This document shows, piece after piece, positions 51,713 to 61,400 of a stretch of 64,000 nt of DNA (position 1 is the first letter of the stretch; each line of letters opens with the position of its first letter). Below the pieces are notes generated by a model that had not been told where the DNA came from, did not search any database, and worked only from the letters and a program-made list of their open reading frames with translations. Source of the stretch: Paenibacillus eucommiae. Lineage in GTDB: Bacteria; Bacillota; Bacilli; Paenibacillales; NBRC-103111. The translations under genes were made by a program, and so were the position numbers. The stretch lies in contig NZ_JAGGLB010000021.1 in NCBI RefSeq assembly GCF_017874215.1, positions 62,001 through 126,000 of the forward strand, in the 5' to 3' direction.

Positions 51713-51741
51713 AAGGGCACCGGCGAGGTGTCCTTTACTTT
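51713..51741 (+). terminator. Terminator after binding-protein paralog 2
   Basis: AAGGGCACC pairs with GGTGTCCTT (one G-U) around a five-base loop, followed by a TTTACTTTA tail, 31 bases after the stop. Confidence 0.7.
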
Positions 51742-51832
51742 ACATATTACGCCAGGAAGTTTAAGTGTTACAGTGTTAAAGTTAATAGCAGCCTAGTAGC
51801 AGCCCGCCCCCCACTGAAATGAGCTTGTACTC

Positions 51833-52255
51833 CACTTAACGATGTTTCTCATCGTTAAAGTAAGTGTTCCAGGTCAATCCGTCGAGTTAATGATGATTTT
51901 CATCGTTAAAGTAGCAGATCCTTCTCGGCTGCGCGCGATCTTCTTTCCCAACGCCTTTGGACTGCTAGGAAATCTTCTCTAACCAAGAGAGAAAACCTTA
52001 CTGGCTGTCCGTTTGAGCTTGGTGTTTCTGCGTTTCGTACGATTGTAGCTGAAAGAGGTAAGGGGTATGGGTGGAAGAGCGATTTCGTCCGCATACAAAG
52101 ATTCGCACATTAAAGGATGCTGCTAGGGACTGTTGACAAATTACCTTTTTGACGAAATTGACGTTTGAGAACCCGCATAAACAACGGGTATCTAAAGTCA
52201 TTTTTCGTAAAATTGGCTTTTGTCAACAGTCCCGCTAGGCGTTCATTTTATGAAA
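51833..52255 (+). repeat. Composite intergenic element, copy E (deleted and MITE-interrupted)
   Basis: Only the first two small hairpins remain (about 51836-51916), fused by deletion to the sequence that normally follows hairpin 4 (GTAGCAGATCCTTCTCGGCTGCGCG). The GTCCGTTTGAGCTTGGTGTT module is intact. The large hairpin has lost its right half after GTCCGC (about 52092). The terminator-like end reads GGATGCT-GCTA-(MITE)-GCTA-GGCGTTC. This is the most decayed copy. Confidence 0.8.
52126..52233. mobile_element. 108-bp MITE with 15-bp perfect inverted ends and GCTA duplication
   Basis: Ends are GGGACTGTTGACAAA (52126-52140) and its exact reverse complement TTTGTCAACAGTCCC (52219-52233). Direct repeats GCTA flank it (52122-52125 and 52234-52237). 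The interior continues as an imperfect inverted repeat through ACGAAA / TTTCGT and ACCCG / CGGGT, so the element folds almost end to end. It codes for nothing and would need a transposase from a full-length insertion sequence elsewhere. Copy B of the host repeat shows the uninterrupted target. Confidence 0.88.
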
Positions 52256-52319
52256 TTTGGCCTGCTGCTTAAGCCATTTTTTGGGGATTGAACCTGATTT
52301 GAGCCTGAAATGACTTTTA

Positions 52320-52375
52320 TGTCTATGCCGTCAAAATGAGCTATTTACTGAAATGAAGCCTATTGCTATCTTGAA
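52320..52375 (+). promoter_or_regulatory. Shared regulon motif, copy 3 (before GH67-like exoenzyme)
   Basis: TGTCTATGCCGTC, then AAAATGAGCTATTTACTG, ending in GCTATCTTG, about 185-240 bases before the exoenzyme start. It shares the half-sites and the final TATCTT with the copies at 44051 and 47871, which links the enzyme gene to the AraC/importer genes. Confidence 0.55.
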
Positions 52376-52557
52376 CATGTCAAATAACAATTTGCAGTTA
52401 AGTATTACTTACTACTGCGAGATTATTTCGAAAAGAAAAGAGGCTGATAAGCATGAGATTTTAAAAATATGGGATTAAAATGGGTCAGAGGCGAGCCGAC
52501 TGCTTTAATTAATTGTGCAAAATATAATAAATTATAATAAGGGAGGCATTACATAAT

Positions 52558-55500
52558 TTGGTTATTAAAAATAAACAGAATTTATTTGTGTTGTTTCTGA
52601 TGATTTGCCTTATTTTTCCATCATTTGGTCCAACAGTTGCAAGGGTGTCTGGTGCTGAATCTGATGCCGTAGGTAAATCCTCAGCAGCTCCGGCCGCTTT
52701 CTCAGATCTGAACAACCATTGGGCAGAGAACATATTGATGGAATGGATGAAAGCAGGTCTTATTGAAGGTTATTCCGACGGTACCTTCAAGCCGGATCGT
52801 ACGATCAATCGGGGCGAAGCGCTAGCGCTCGTCAATCGCGCTTTTGGTTTTAGTGAAAAGGCAGATATTGATTTTTCTGACCTTTCTATTTCAGATTGGG
52901 AATATGAGGAGGCTGCCAAAGCGGTACAAGCAGGCTATATCGATGGCTATGCGGATGGTACGATCCGCACCAAGCAATCGATCAGCAGACAAGAAGCGGC
53001 TGTCATCATCGCTCGTTTGCTGGAACTGGATGTGCAGGCAGGGGATGCTGCTGTGAGCAGCTTTACGGATGCTCAGCAAATTCCACAGTGGAGTAAAGGG
53101 GCCGTGGCAGCCGTAGCAGCCGCTCAAATCATGGAAGGATATGAGGACGGAAGTTTCAAGCCGTTAGCCTCCATAACACGCGCTGAGGTTGTTGTTACAT
53201 TGGAACGGGCTCTGAGATCGAGTGAAGCTCTCGAATACAATCAAGCAGGTACATACGGATCAGCCGGTAACGATGTACAAACAATTAGTGGTAATGTCGT
53301 TGTCCATGTTTCAGGTGTGACGCTGCAAAACATGAAGATCACAGGGGATCTCCTGTTAGCTGAAGGCATTGCAGAAGGAGATGTTTTCCTTAAGAATGTA
53401 ACCGTTCTCGGAACGACAACCGTTAAGGGCGGTGGAATGAATAGCATACACGTTGAAGATAGTGTTTTGGCTATCGTTGTAATTGATAAAGCGGCGAGTG
53501 TGGTACGTATCGTTGCGAAGGATAATACGGTTATTGCAGAAGTGATTGTGAAATCTCCGGTTATCCTGGAGCAGACGGAGTCGGATAGCTTGAAAAGCTG
53601 GATCGCCTTCCCTTTAGTGAAGCTTATGAGTGCGCTCTCTTCAGGTTCAGTCATCACTTTGAACGGACGCTTCGACCATGTCGAGGTTGAGGCTAAAACT
53701 ATTGTTATCGAATTTACGCAGGGCGAGATCAATCAAATGTCAGTTACTGAGCAAGCGACTGGTACAAGTATACAAGTTGATAAGAATGCCAAGATCGTCT
53801 CGCTGATTGTGAATGCGATTGCAAAGCTATTGGGACAGGGAATGATTGAGAAAGCTACACTAAGTGAAAAAGCAAAAGGGACAACCTTTGAAAAGCAGCC
53901 CAGGCTGTTGGAAGGAGCAGGGGCTCCAAACTCCGGATGGTCGGGCTCAGCAGGCATTTATCATCCAGATCCTGAAGACCCTGCCAGTGTACCTATTGTG
54001 GAGAATGGTCAACCAAAGGCAGTAGTGATTGTTCCTGCAGAAGCAGCAGAGCCTATTCTTGATGCTGCAGAAACACTTTCTGCCTACGTGAAGAAGTCGA
54101 CAGGGGCTGAATTGCCAGCAATTACAGAGCTGCAGCTGGCTGCGGATGAACAATTGTATAGCAGATTCACGAAAATTTACGTTGGAACCACCCGTGCTCA
54201 GGATTTGACGCTATATAAAGGTCTGCTAGAAGGCATGAACGAAGATGGATTTGTTCTGGATTCGAGAGAAGGGATTATCACCATATTAGGATCGAAATCC
54301 CATGGAACCCAATACGGAGTCTATGAATTTCTGGAGCGTTATGCCGGTGTCCGCTGGCTGATGCCTGGCGCAGATGGTGAAGATGTTCCACAGCGTACGG
54401 ATTTATATGTACCAATCGCGGATGTACGCGATGAACCCGCATACTTGTCCAGAGTTATGTTTCCTCTGCAATATTACGATGTGGCAGGAAGCAATCCGAC
54501 ACAGTTCGAATGGGGTGCCCGCAATCGGTTGAGGCTGCAAAACAGTGGATGGGAGCATAACGTATGGCGCTTTTTCCCCACATCACCAGAATATTTGGCA
54601 GCGCATCCCGATTATTTTACACAAAAAAATGGAGTTCCTTCTATTCCCGGACCTAACTGGGGCTGGCAGCCATGCTACAGCAATCCGGATACGATACAGG
54701 TTGCAGTCGACTGGATTCTGAACTATTTCAACACTAATCCGAATGAGCCGTCTGCATCACTCGCAGTGAATGACAACGGCAGCTTCTGTGAGGAAAATCC
54801 GGTACATCCGCATTATACAAGCAAGAAAAACTCGCTTAGCCTGACAGATATGTCGGATATTTACTATAGTTGGGTAAATGAAGTTGTAACAAGAGTACTC
54901 GCCGCAGACAATGGCAAATTTGCGGATAAATGGTTTGGCTTACTTGCCTATCAGGAAGTTTACGATCCGCCGTCTTTCCCACTGCATGAACGTGTAGTTC
55001 CTTATCTCGCTAAGGATAGGATGGCTTGGAGCGACTCTGCTGTCAAGGCCAAGGATCAGTCAACCGTCGATAAATGGAAGCTGAAAGCCGAACATATCGG
55101 GTTTTACGATTACACCTACGGTTCGCCTTATGCGCTTCCTCGGGTCTATAATAACCTGATGGCGGATATGTTCAAATACGGGGCGGACAATAAGGCGAAT
55201 GCTTACTTTGCGGAGTTGTTTCCGAACTGGGGTGAAGGTCCAAAGGCTTGGCTGATGGCGAAGCTGATGTGGAATCCGGAACAGAACGCCGACGATTTGC
55301 TGGCGGACTGGTACAATCGTGCTGTAGGTGCTGAAGCAGCGCCTTACCTTAAGGCTTATTATGACCACTGGAACGATTTCTGGGAAAATCGGATTAAACA
55401 GACGGGCTGGTTCGATGGCAGGAAAAATACAACCTATTTTAACTTCGATTCCCCTGCTTATTTATCCATTGTCACCGATGCTGAGATCGCACAGAGCCGC

Positions 55501-58059
55501 AGCTTGCTAGAGACAGTGGTAACGAAGGCAGTTACGAATCAGCAAAAAGCAAGAGCCAACAACCTGCTGCGCGCCTTTGAGTACTATGAAGCCTCAGCGC
55601 TGAGCTACCCCAAAGCGATAGATCAGCTTCAGAACACCAGCGAAGCGCTCGATTTGCTGGAGAAATCGGTGGATTTCGAGTCGAGTATGGCTTATGCTAA
55701 GAAAAGGCTTGCCTTGCTTGAGCAATTCAAGAGCGATCCTCTTCTTCAGCATCCTCTATATAATGCCAGTACCTTTAAACTGAAATGGTCTGGATTAAAT
55801 GCGGATGCATTCTGGAAGCTTGTCGCTTATCTGAAAGCGGAAACCGCGGGAGGCGCGGTCCGGCAAAGGGCCGAAGAGCTCGCCGCTAGCGGAAGTTCTC
55901 CAACGATCCGCAACTATGCACATTTATTGCTTACAGCCGCGGACGGGGCTCCGGTTAACCTGAATGCTTCCTTTGAAGAGGCGTCGGATACCGATAATGG
56001 TAAAGTAACAGCCAAGCATTGGGATGCAAATATACTGAATTACGGCAAGTTTGAACAGAAAATAGGCCCTTCCACTTCGGGAACTGCCAGTGTTTATGTG
56101 AAGAACTTTTATTACGGCGATATGAATCAAACAGTCGCTGCCCAATCCGGCCTCGTTATTTCCAGGCTGAACTATTATGTGTCCGATGACATTGTTTCCA
56201 TTGGCGATATTTGGCTGGAGTTGAACCTGCTGGATGAGCACGGGCAGAAGCTGGCGACCATCAAGAGCGACCAGCAGCCTTTCTACAATTCCATGGGCAG
56301 GTGGGAGACAATCCAAATCATGGATGTTATCCCAAGCAGAATCAATGGTATTCCGGTAAAAAGCATCAACATGTCAGCCACTGTAAACGGCTTCTTCGAG
56401 GGTGGTACCTTGTACCTGGACGATTTTGAGCTGTATCAGGCCCCAGAACCGGGAGAGGTGCCCGTTCTGGCTTCAGCTGAGGCAGACAATGGTACGGTAC
56501 GCGTCATATTTAATGAAACACCTGAGCAAGCGCCAGTTCTAAGTGATTTCACGGTCAAAAGAATTGACACCAGTGACGCAGTAATGCCATCTGCGCTGCA
56601 GTGGAACTCCGAGACCTTAACAGCAGCGCTTACGGTTCCGGGTATTGCCTCTGTTCCCTGGGAACAGCAGGTTATGTATGAAGTTACTTATGACAATCAA
56701 GACTTAATACGTACAAATAGTCTTACCATTGTCAGACAAACCGGATATACATCCGTGATGACCAACTCCTCATTTGAGCAGTGGACCGGTGCAAATGTGG
56801 ATGGCTGGTGGTTTTTAGGTGAAGGTTTCGTCCCTTCGGATACAATTAAGCGCAGCGGACAATATGCGCTGACCGTCAATGGCTTCTCCGTAGGGCAAAA
56901 CCTGGCGGGAGGCGGAGGTCCTATTCAAGATATGGCAGCCTTACAGCCAGGCAAATATGTCGGGGTATTCCACTACCTGACCGAGGCGCAGACGGCCGGA
57001 ACACTGAAATTCATTTTGATTGCTAAAGATGCCACTGGCGCCGAGATTGCCACTATTCCGGCAACTGTGACAGAGACGGCCGTGCCTGGAGCGGCATCGG
57101 GTGGCAAATGGCGGACAGCCTCCTTCACGTTCAACGTTGACGCTGAATATGGCGGCAAGCTAACGGCAGCAGGGCGGGTTATCCTGCTTATGGAAAATTT
57201 TAAGGATGGCGAAAGAGTCTATTTGGATGATGTCGAGCTGATTCGCAAGGATGATGCACCTTCGCCAGCGCTGGTCTCGGCTGAAGCCGAAAACGGCAAG
57301 CTTAGGGTCATCATGAATGCAGCTCCAGAGGAGCCGCCAGTGGTTACTGATTTTACGATAAAGCGGGGAGATAGCGGCGATGCAGTCACTCCAACAGAGG
57401 TGCAATGGCATGCTGAGACTTTAACTGCAACGCTTACGGTTCCGAATATTGCTCCACTTCCATGGGAGCAGCATGTTGTCTACGAAATTGCTTACGGCAG
57501 TGAGGACATCATTCCTACGAATGCCGTCCTCATATCGCGGCAGGCAGGATATACATCCGTGATGACTAATTCCTCCTTTGAGCAGTGGACCGGTGCAGAT
57601 ACGGACGGCTGGTGGTTTCTAGGTGAAGGTTTCGAGCCTTCGAGTACGGTTAAGCGCAGCGGACAAAAAGCACTGACCGTTAATGGCTTTTCCGAAGGGC
57701 AAAACCTGGCGGGAGGCGGAGGTCCTGTTCAAGATATGGCAGCCTTGCAGCCGGGTGAGTATGTCGGGGTATTCCACTACCTGACTGAGGCGCAGACAGA
57801 AGGAACACTGAAATTCATTTTGATTGCCAAAGATGCCACTGGCGCCCAGATTGCCACTATTCCGGCAACTGTGACAGAGACGGCCGTTCCTGGAGGGGCA
57901 TCGGGTGGCAAATGGCGGACAGCCTCCTTCACGTTCAACGTAGCTGCACAATATGACGGCAAACTAACGGCGGCAGGGCGGGTTATCCTGCTTATGGAAA
58001 ATTTCCAGATTGGCGAAAGAATCTATTTGGATGATGTCGAGCTGATTTTGCAAAATTAA
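52558..58059 (+). CDS. Giant SLH exoprotein with GH67-like / DUF4838 region and C-terminal binding modules, paralog 1
   Basis: 1,833-aa wall-attached glycan-active protein. Signal peptide (about 1-35); three SLH domains at the N-terminus (about 45-221); a beta-solenoid-like region rich in V/T/G (about 235-448; NVVVHVSGVTLQNMKITGDL); a segment like the N-terminal domain of family 67 alpha-glucuronidases (about 478-625; AAETLSAYVKKSTGAELP, GTQYGVYEFLERYAGVRWLMPG); a DUF4838-type region (about 625-1015; LAVNDNGSFCEENP, LAYQEVYDPP); a helical part; a first binding-like module (about 1130-1298); and two near-identical 268-aa C-terminal modules. TTG start with GGGAGG eleven bases upstream. Glucuronidase-like action is possible but unproven, since DUF4838 proteins are not well characterised. 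Confidence 0.85.
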   Translation: MVIKNKQNLFVLFLMICLIFPSFGPTVARVSGAESDAVGKSSAAPAAFSDLNNHWAENILMEWMKAGLIEGYSDGTFKPDRTINRGEALALVNRAFGFSEKADIDFSDLSISDWEYEEAAKAVQAGYIDGYADGTIRTKQSISRQEAAVIIARLLELDVQAGDAAVSSFTDAQQIPQWSKGAVAAVAAAQIMEGYEDGSFKPLASITRAEVVVTLERALRSSEALEYNQAGTYGSAGNDVQTISGNVVVHVSGVTLQNMKITGDLLLAEGIAEGDVFLKNVTVLGTTTVKGGGMNSIHVEDSVLAIVVIDKAASVVRIVAKDNTVIAEVIVKSPVILEQTESDSLKSWIAFPLVKLMSALSSGSVITLNGRFDHVEVEAKTIVIEFTQGEINQMSVTEQATGTSIQVDKNAKIVSLIVNAIAKLLGQGMIEKATLSEKAKGTTFEKQPRLLEGAGAPNSGWSGSAGIYHPDPEDPASVPIVENGQPKAVVIVPAEAAEPILDAAETLSAYVKKSTGAELPAITELQLAADEQLYSRFTKIYVGTTRAQDLTLYKGLLEGMNEDGFVLDSREGIITILGSKSHGTQYGVYEFLERYAGVRWLMPGADGEDVPQRTDLYVPIADVRDEPAYLSRVMFPLQYYDVAGSNPTQFEWGARNRLRLQNSGWEHNVWRFFPTSPEYLAAHPDYFTQKNGVPSIPGPNWGWQPCYSNPDTIQVAVDWILNYFNTNPNEPSASLAVNDNGSFCEENPVHPHYTSKKNSLSLTDMSDIYYSWVNEVVTRVLAADNGKFADKWFGLLAYQEVYDPPSFPLHERVVPYLAKDRMAWSDSAVKAKDQSTVDKWKLKAEHIGFYDYTYGSPYALPRVYNNLMADMFKYGADNKANAYFAELFPNWGEGPKAWLMAKLMWNPEQNADDLLADWYNRAVGAEAAPYLKAYYDHWNDFWENRIKQTGWFDGRKNTTYFNFDSPAYLSIVTDAEIAQSRSLLETVVTKAVTNQQKARANNLLRAFEYYEASALSYPKAIDQLQNTSEALDLLEKSVDFESSMAYAKKRLALLEQFKSDPLLQHPLYNASTFKLKWSGLNADAFWKLVAYLKAETAGGAVRQRAEELAASGSSPTIRNYAHLLLTAADGAPVNLNASFEEASDTDNGKVTAKHWDANILNYGKFEQKIGPSTSGTASVYVKNFYYGDMNQTVAAQSGLVISRLNYYVSDDIVSIGDIWLELNLLDEHGQKLATIKSDQQPFYNSMGRWETIQIMDVIPSRINGIPVKSINMSATVNGFFEGGTLYLDDFELYQAPEPGEVPVLASAEADNGTVRVIFNETPEQAPVLSDFTVKRIDTSDAVMPSALQWNSETLTAALTVPGIASVPWEQQVMYEVTYDNQDLIRTNSLTIVRQTGYTSVMTNSSFEQWTGANVDGWWFLGEGFVPSDTIKRSGQYALTVNGFSVGQNLAGGGGPIQDMAALQPGKYVGVFHYLTEAQTAGTLKFILIAKDATGAEIATIPATVTETAVPGAASGGKWRTASFTFNVDAEYGGKLTAAGRVILLMENFKDGERVYLDDVELIRKDDAPSPALVSAEAENGKLRVIMNAAPEEPPVVTDFTIKRGDSGDAVTPTEVQWHAETLTATLTVPNIAPLPWEQHVVYEIAYGSEDIIPTNAVLISRQAGYTSVMTNSSFEQWTGADTDGWWFLGEGFEPSSTVKRSGQKALTVNGFSEGQNLAGGGGPVQDMAALQPGEYVGVFHYLTEAQTEGTLKFILIAKDATGAQIATIPATVTETAVPGGASGGKWRTASFTFNVAAQYDGKLTAAGRVILLMENFQIGERIYLDDVELILQN
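56455..58056 (+). repeat. Tandem duplication of an 804-bp C-terminal module
   Basis: Two consecutive copies with an 804-bp (268-codon) period. Each holds a small Ig-like part (E-A-E/D-N-G start) and a beta-sandwich binding module beginning YTSVMTNSSFEQWTG. The second part is strongly conserved at nucleotide level, so the duplication is recent or kept uniform by gene conversion. Confidence 0.9.
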
Positions 58060-58078
58060 CATTTTTATAAACCTCATT

Positions 58079-58165
58079 GGCAGGACTTAATCATACTTTC
58101 ATCGTCACCGTCTCCTATCTAAGAGAGATTGGAACGAAGAGGTATGGCAAATGTCCTGCCTTTTT
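58079..58165 (+). terminator. Terminator after GH67-like paralog 1
   Basis: GGCAGGAC (58079-58086) pairs with GTCCTGCC (58153-58160), followed by five T; CATAC / GTATG pairs further in. The loop is long (about 66 nt) but internally structured. Confidence 0.65.
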
Positions 58166-58499
58166 AATTTGAAATTCAAACTCTTGGTTCTTATTCTTAT
58201 TGGCAAAAAAATTACCTCTTAACACGGTCGCTCATCTTCAAATGGTCCTAATCGCAAATGCAATTGTCCTGATCGACCGCGAATTAAGGAGGACGTTGAA
58301 CTATAATTTAATTAAATATGATGTTTACTATATTATATATAATATAGCGAATTAAAAGTTAATTTGTTAAATACACTGTAAAGGAGGGATTATTTTCAAA
58401 TAATAAAATGATTAGGTATTTAGAAATAGTACTGGTAATTGGTTTTACAGCACTTTTTTAGGAATCAATCATATGAATTGAAAAATGAGGAGGAATACC
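58166..58499. other. AT-rich intergenic region with a 20-bp palindrome
   Basis: No gene. It contains the perfect palindrome CTATATTATATATAATATAG (58328-58347), a likely protein-binding or promoter-region site, and an AAGGAGGG (58381-58388) with no suitable start at normal distance. The shared TGTCTAT motif found before paralog 1 is not recognisable here, so paralog 2 may be controlled differently. Confidence 0.5.
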
Positions 58500-61400
58500 A
58501 TGGTTTCGAAGAAGCGAGTCAAAAGAATATTCAACCTTTTTTTAATGATTTGTCTTATTTATTCTTCATTCGGTTCAGTAATCACTACGGTTTGGAGTGC
58601 AGAGGCGGATCCGGTTGACAGTGCTGCTTTATCCCAAAATCAATTCAAAGATGTGGAAGGCCATTGGGCGGAGCAATCATTGAAAAAATGGACATCATCG
58701 GGTCTAATCCAGGGTTATTCAGACGGGACTTTTAGACCGGATCGTACGGTCAATCGAGGGGAGATTATCGCGCTCATCAATCGCTCCTTTGGATTTAGCG
58801 AACAATCACCTATCCTTTTCTCGGATCTCTCAGTCTCCGACTGGGAATATGAAGATGTGGGGAAGGCGGTAAAGGTAGGGTATGTCGAGGGATATGCCGA
58901 TGGCACAATCGGTGCCAAGCAGCCCGTAAGCAGACAAGAAGCGGCTGTAATCATCACACGTTTACTGGGATTGGAGGTAACTGAAGAAGGTTCAGCTGCG
59001 AATGTTTTTACAGATACGAAGCAAATTCCGCAGTGGAGCAGAGGGGCTATTGCAGCTGTAGCGTTGGCTAAATTAATGGAAGGTTATGAGGATGGAAGCT
59101 TCAAACCAGTAAACGCCATTACGCGTGCTGAGGTTGTTGTTATTCTGGAGCGTGCTCTCCAATCAAAAACAGCGTTTGAGTACAAGAAGGCGGGTACTTA
59201 TGGTCCGGATGAAGGTATTCAAACGATTCATAACAATGTCGTTGTAAGCGCTTCCGGAGTGACTTTGCAGAATATGAAAATCACGGGTAATTTGTTATTA
59301 GCTGAAGGCATTAAGGAGGGAGATGTGTTCCTGCAGAACGTAACGGTTGTAGGAACGACAAGCGTAAATGGCGGAGGCATGAATAGTATACATGTTGAAA
59401 ATAGTGTTCTAGGCAAAGTAATTGTAAATAAACCAGTTGGAACAGTAAGAATTGTTTTGAAGGATGAGGGGACAATAGCCGAACTGATTGTGGAGACTCC
59501 TGTAAATTTGGAGCAGCTGAATGTGGCGGACACGGCCGGAATTAAGTTGTTGAAGCTGAGTAAGGAGCTTCCTAAAGGTTCAAAGATAACGCTGATTGGT
59601 GGCTATATCGATGATGTCCTTGTCGCTGCAAAAGGGATTGTTATCGAATTTTCCAAAGGTGTTATAAAGAACTTAACAGTTACTGAAGGTGCGACGGATA
59701 CAAGCATAACTGTAGGTAAGGATGCTCATATTCTTTCGCTGATCCTGGATGCAATTATCAAGGTTTTGGGTCAAGGAAAAATTGACAAGGTAAACCTAAG
59801 CGAGAAAGCTAAGGGAACAACGTTTGAGAAGCAACCGCTTCTGCTGGAAGGACCTGGAGTTGTGTATCAAGGAGGCTGGGTTGGAACAGGCGGCGGTGGC
59901 GGTCAAGAAAATAGTGGAGATGACGACGATTACATTGTATTCGTATCAGCAGAGAATGGATCCATCAGCGTTACAATGAATACGTATGAAGCACCAACGA
60001 ATGCTGATTTTGTGGTTGGGCAAATAATTAATAATAACGCGCCAATAGCTGTAGCAGCAACTCTTGCTGCCTGGGATTCAGCAACGAAGACAGCCACGCT
60101 AACGGTACCGATCGTTTCAGAGGGAGAAATCGACCAATCTGTTGTTTATCGAGTGAGTTATAAAAATGGAACAGCGATTGAATCAGAGGCATTTATTGTG
60201 CCAGGCGAGGAAATTGTTGAGGTAGTCGAGATTGTATCCGTATCAGCGGTTAATGGATCCATCAGCGTTACAATGAGTGCGCATGAAGCACCAACGAGTG
60301 CAGATTTTATGGTTGAGCAAATAATTAATAGTAATGCACCTACAGTTGTAGCAGCAACTCTTGCTGCCTGGGATTCAACAACGAAGACTGCCACGTTAAC
60401 GGTTCCGATCGTTTCGGAGGGAGAAATCGACCAATCTGTTGTTTATCGAGTGAGTTATAAAAATGGAACAGCGATTGAATCCGAGGCATTTATTGTGCCA
60501 GACGAGGAAATTGTTGAGGTAATCGAGATTGTATCCGTATCAGCGGAGAATGGATCCATCAGCGTTTCAATGAGTACGTATGAAGCACCAACGAGTGCTG
60601 ATTTTACGGTTGAGCAAATGATTAATGATAACGCACCAATAGCTTTAGCAGCAAATCTTACTGCCTGGGATTCAGCAACCAAGACTGCCACATTAACGGT
60701 GCCGACCGTTTCGGAGGGAGAAATCGAGCAATCTGTTGTTTATCGAGTGAGTTATAAACAAGCAGCAGCAGTAGAAGCGGCGGCGTTTATTGTACCAGCG
60801 GAGCCTGTAGTTGGCCCTAATAAGATCAAGGTAGTCGAAAATGGAGTGGCTCGTGCACAGATTATTGTTGCAGCAGATGCCAGCCAGCAAATACGTAAAG
60901 CGGCAGATACGTTAAAGGCGTATGTGAAGAAATCAACAGGAGCCGAGCTGGAGATCAAAACCATGGAACAATTGGTTGGAATCGAACCGTCGAATATGGA
61001 ATATACGAACATTTTCATCGGTGTCAGCCAGGCGGAAGATGAGGCCAATCATCAGACATTATTGCAGGATATGTACAGTGATGGATTTATTATCGATGCG
61101 CAAGAGAACAATACGATCACAATTATTGGACCCACACCATGGGGAACGGAATTCGGTGTCTACGCGTTTCTTGAACGATACGTTGGAGTCATCTGGCTGA
61201 TGCCCGGACTAGACGGCGAGGATGTGCCTCAGCAGCAAACGATTGCCATTTCACCTGAAACTGCAGTTGAGAAACCCGCAACAATTTCCCGTCATTTTTT
61301 TGGTACGGAGGCAGAGTTGGGTTTATTGAATAATGCAGAGTGGGCACGTCGCAATCGCATGCATGATAATCTCAAATTCCACCACAATATGAACACATTG

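Noticed and set aside
58408..58461. 17-residue hydrophobic peptide frame (MIRYLEIVLVIGFTALF)
   Set aside because: The nearest AAGGAGGG is about 20 bases upstream, too far for normal initiation, and there is no comparative support.
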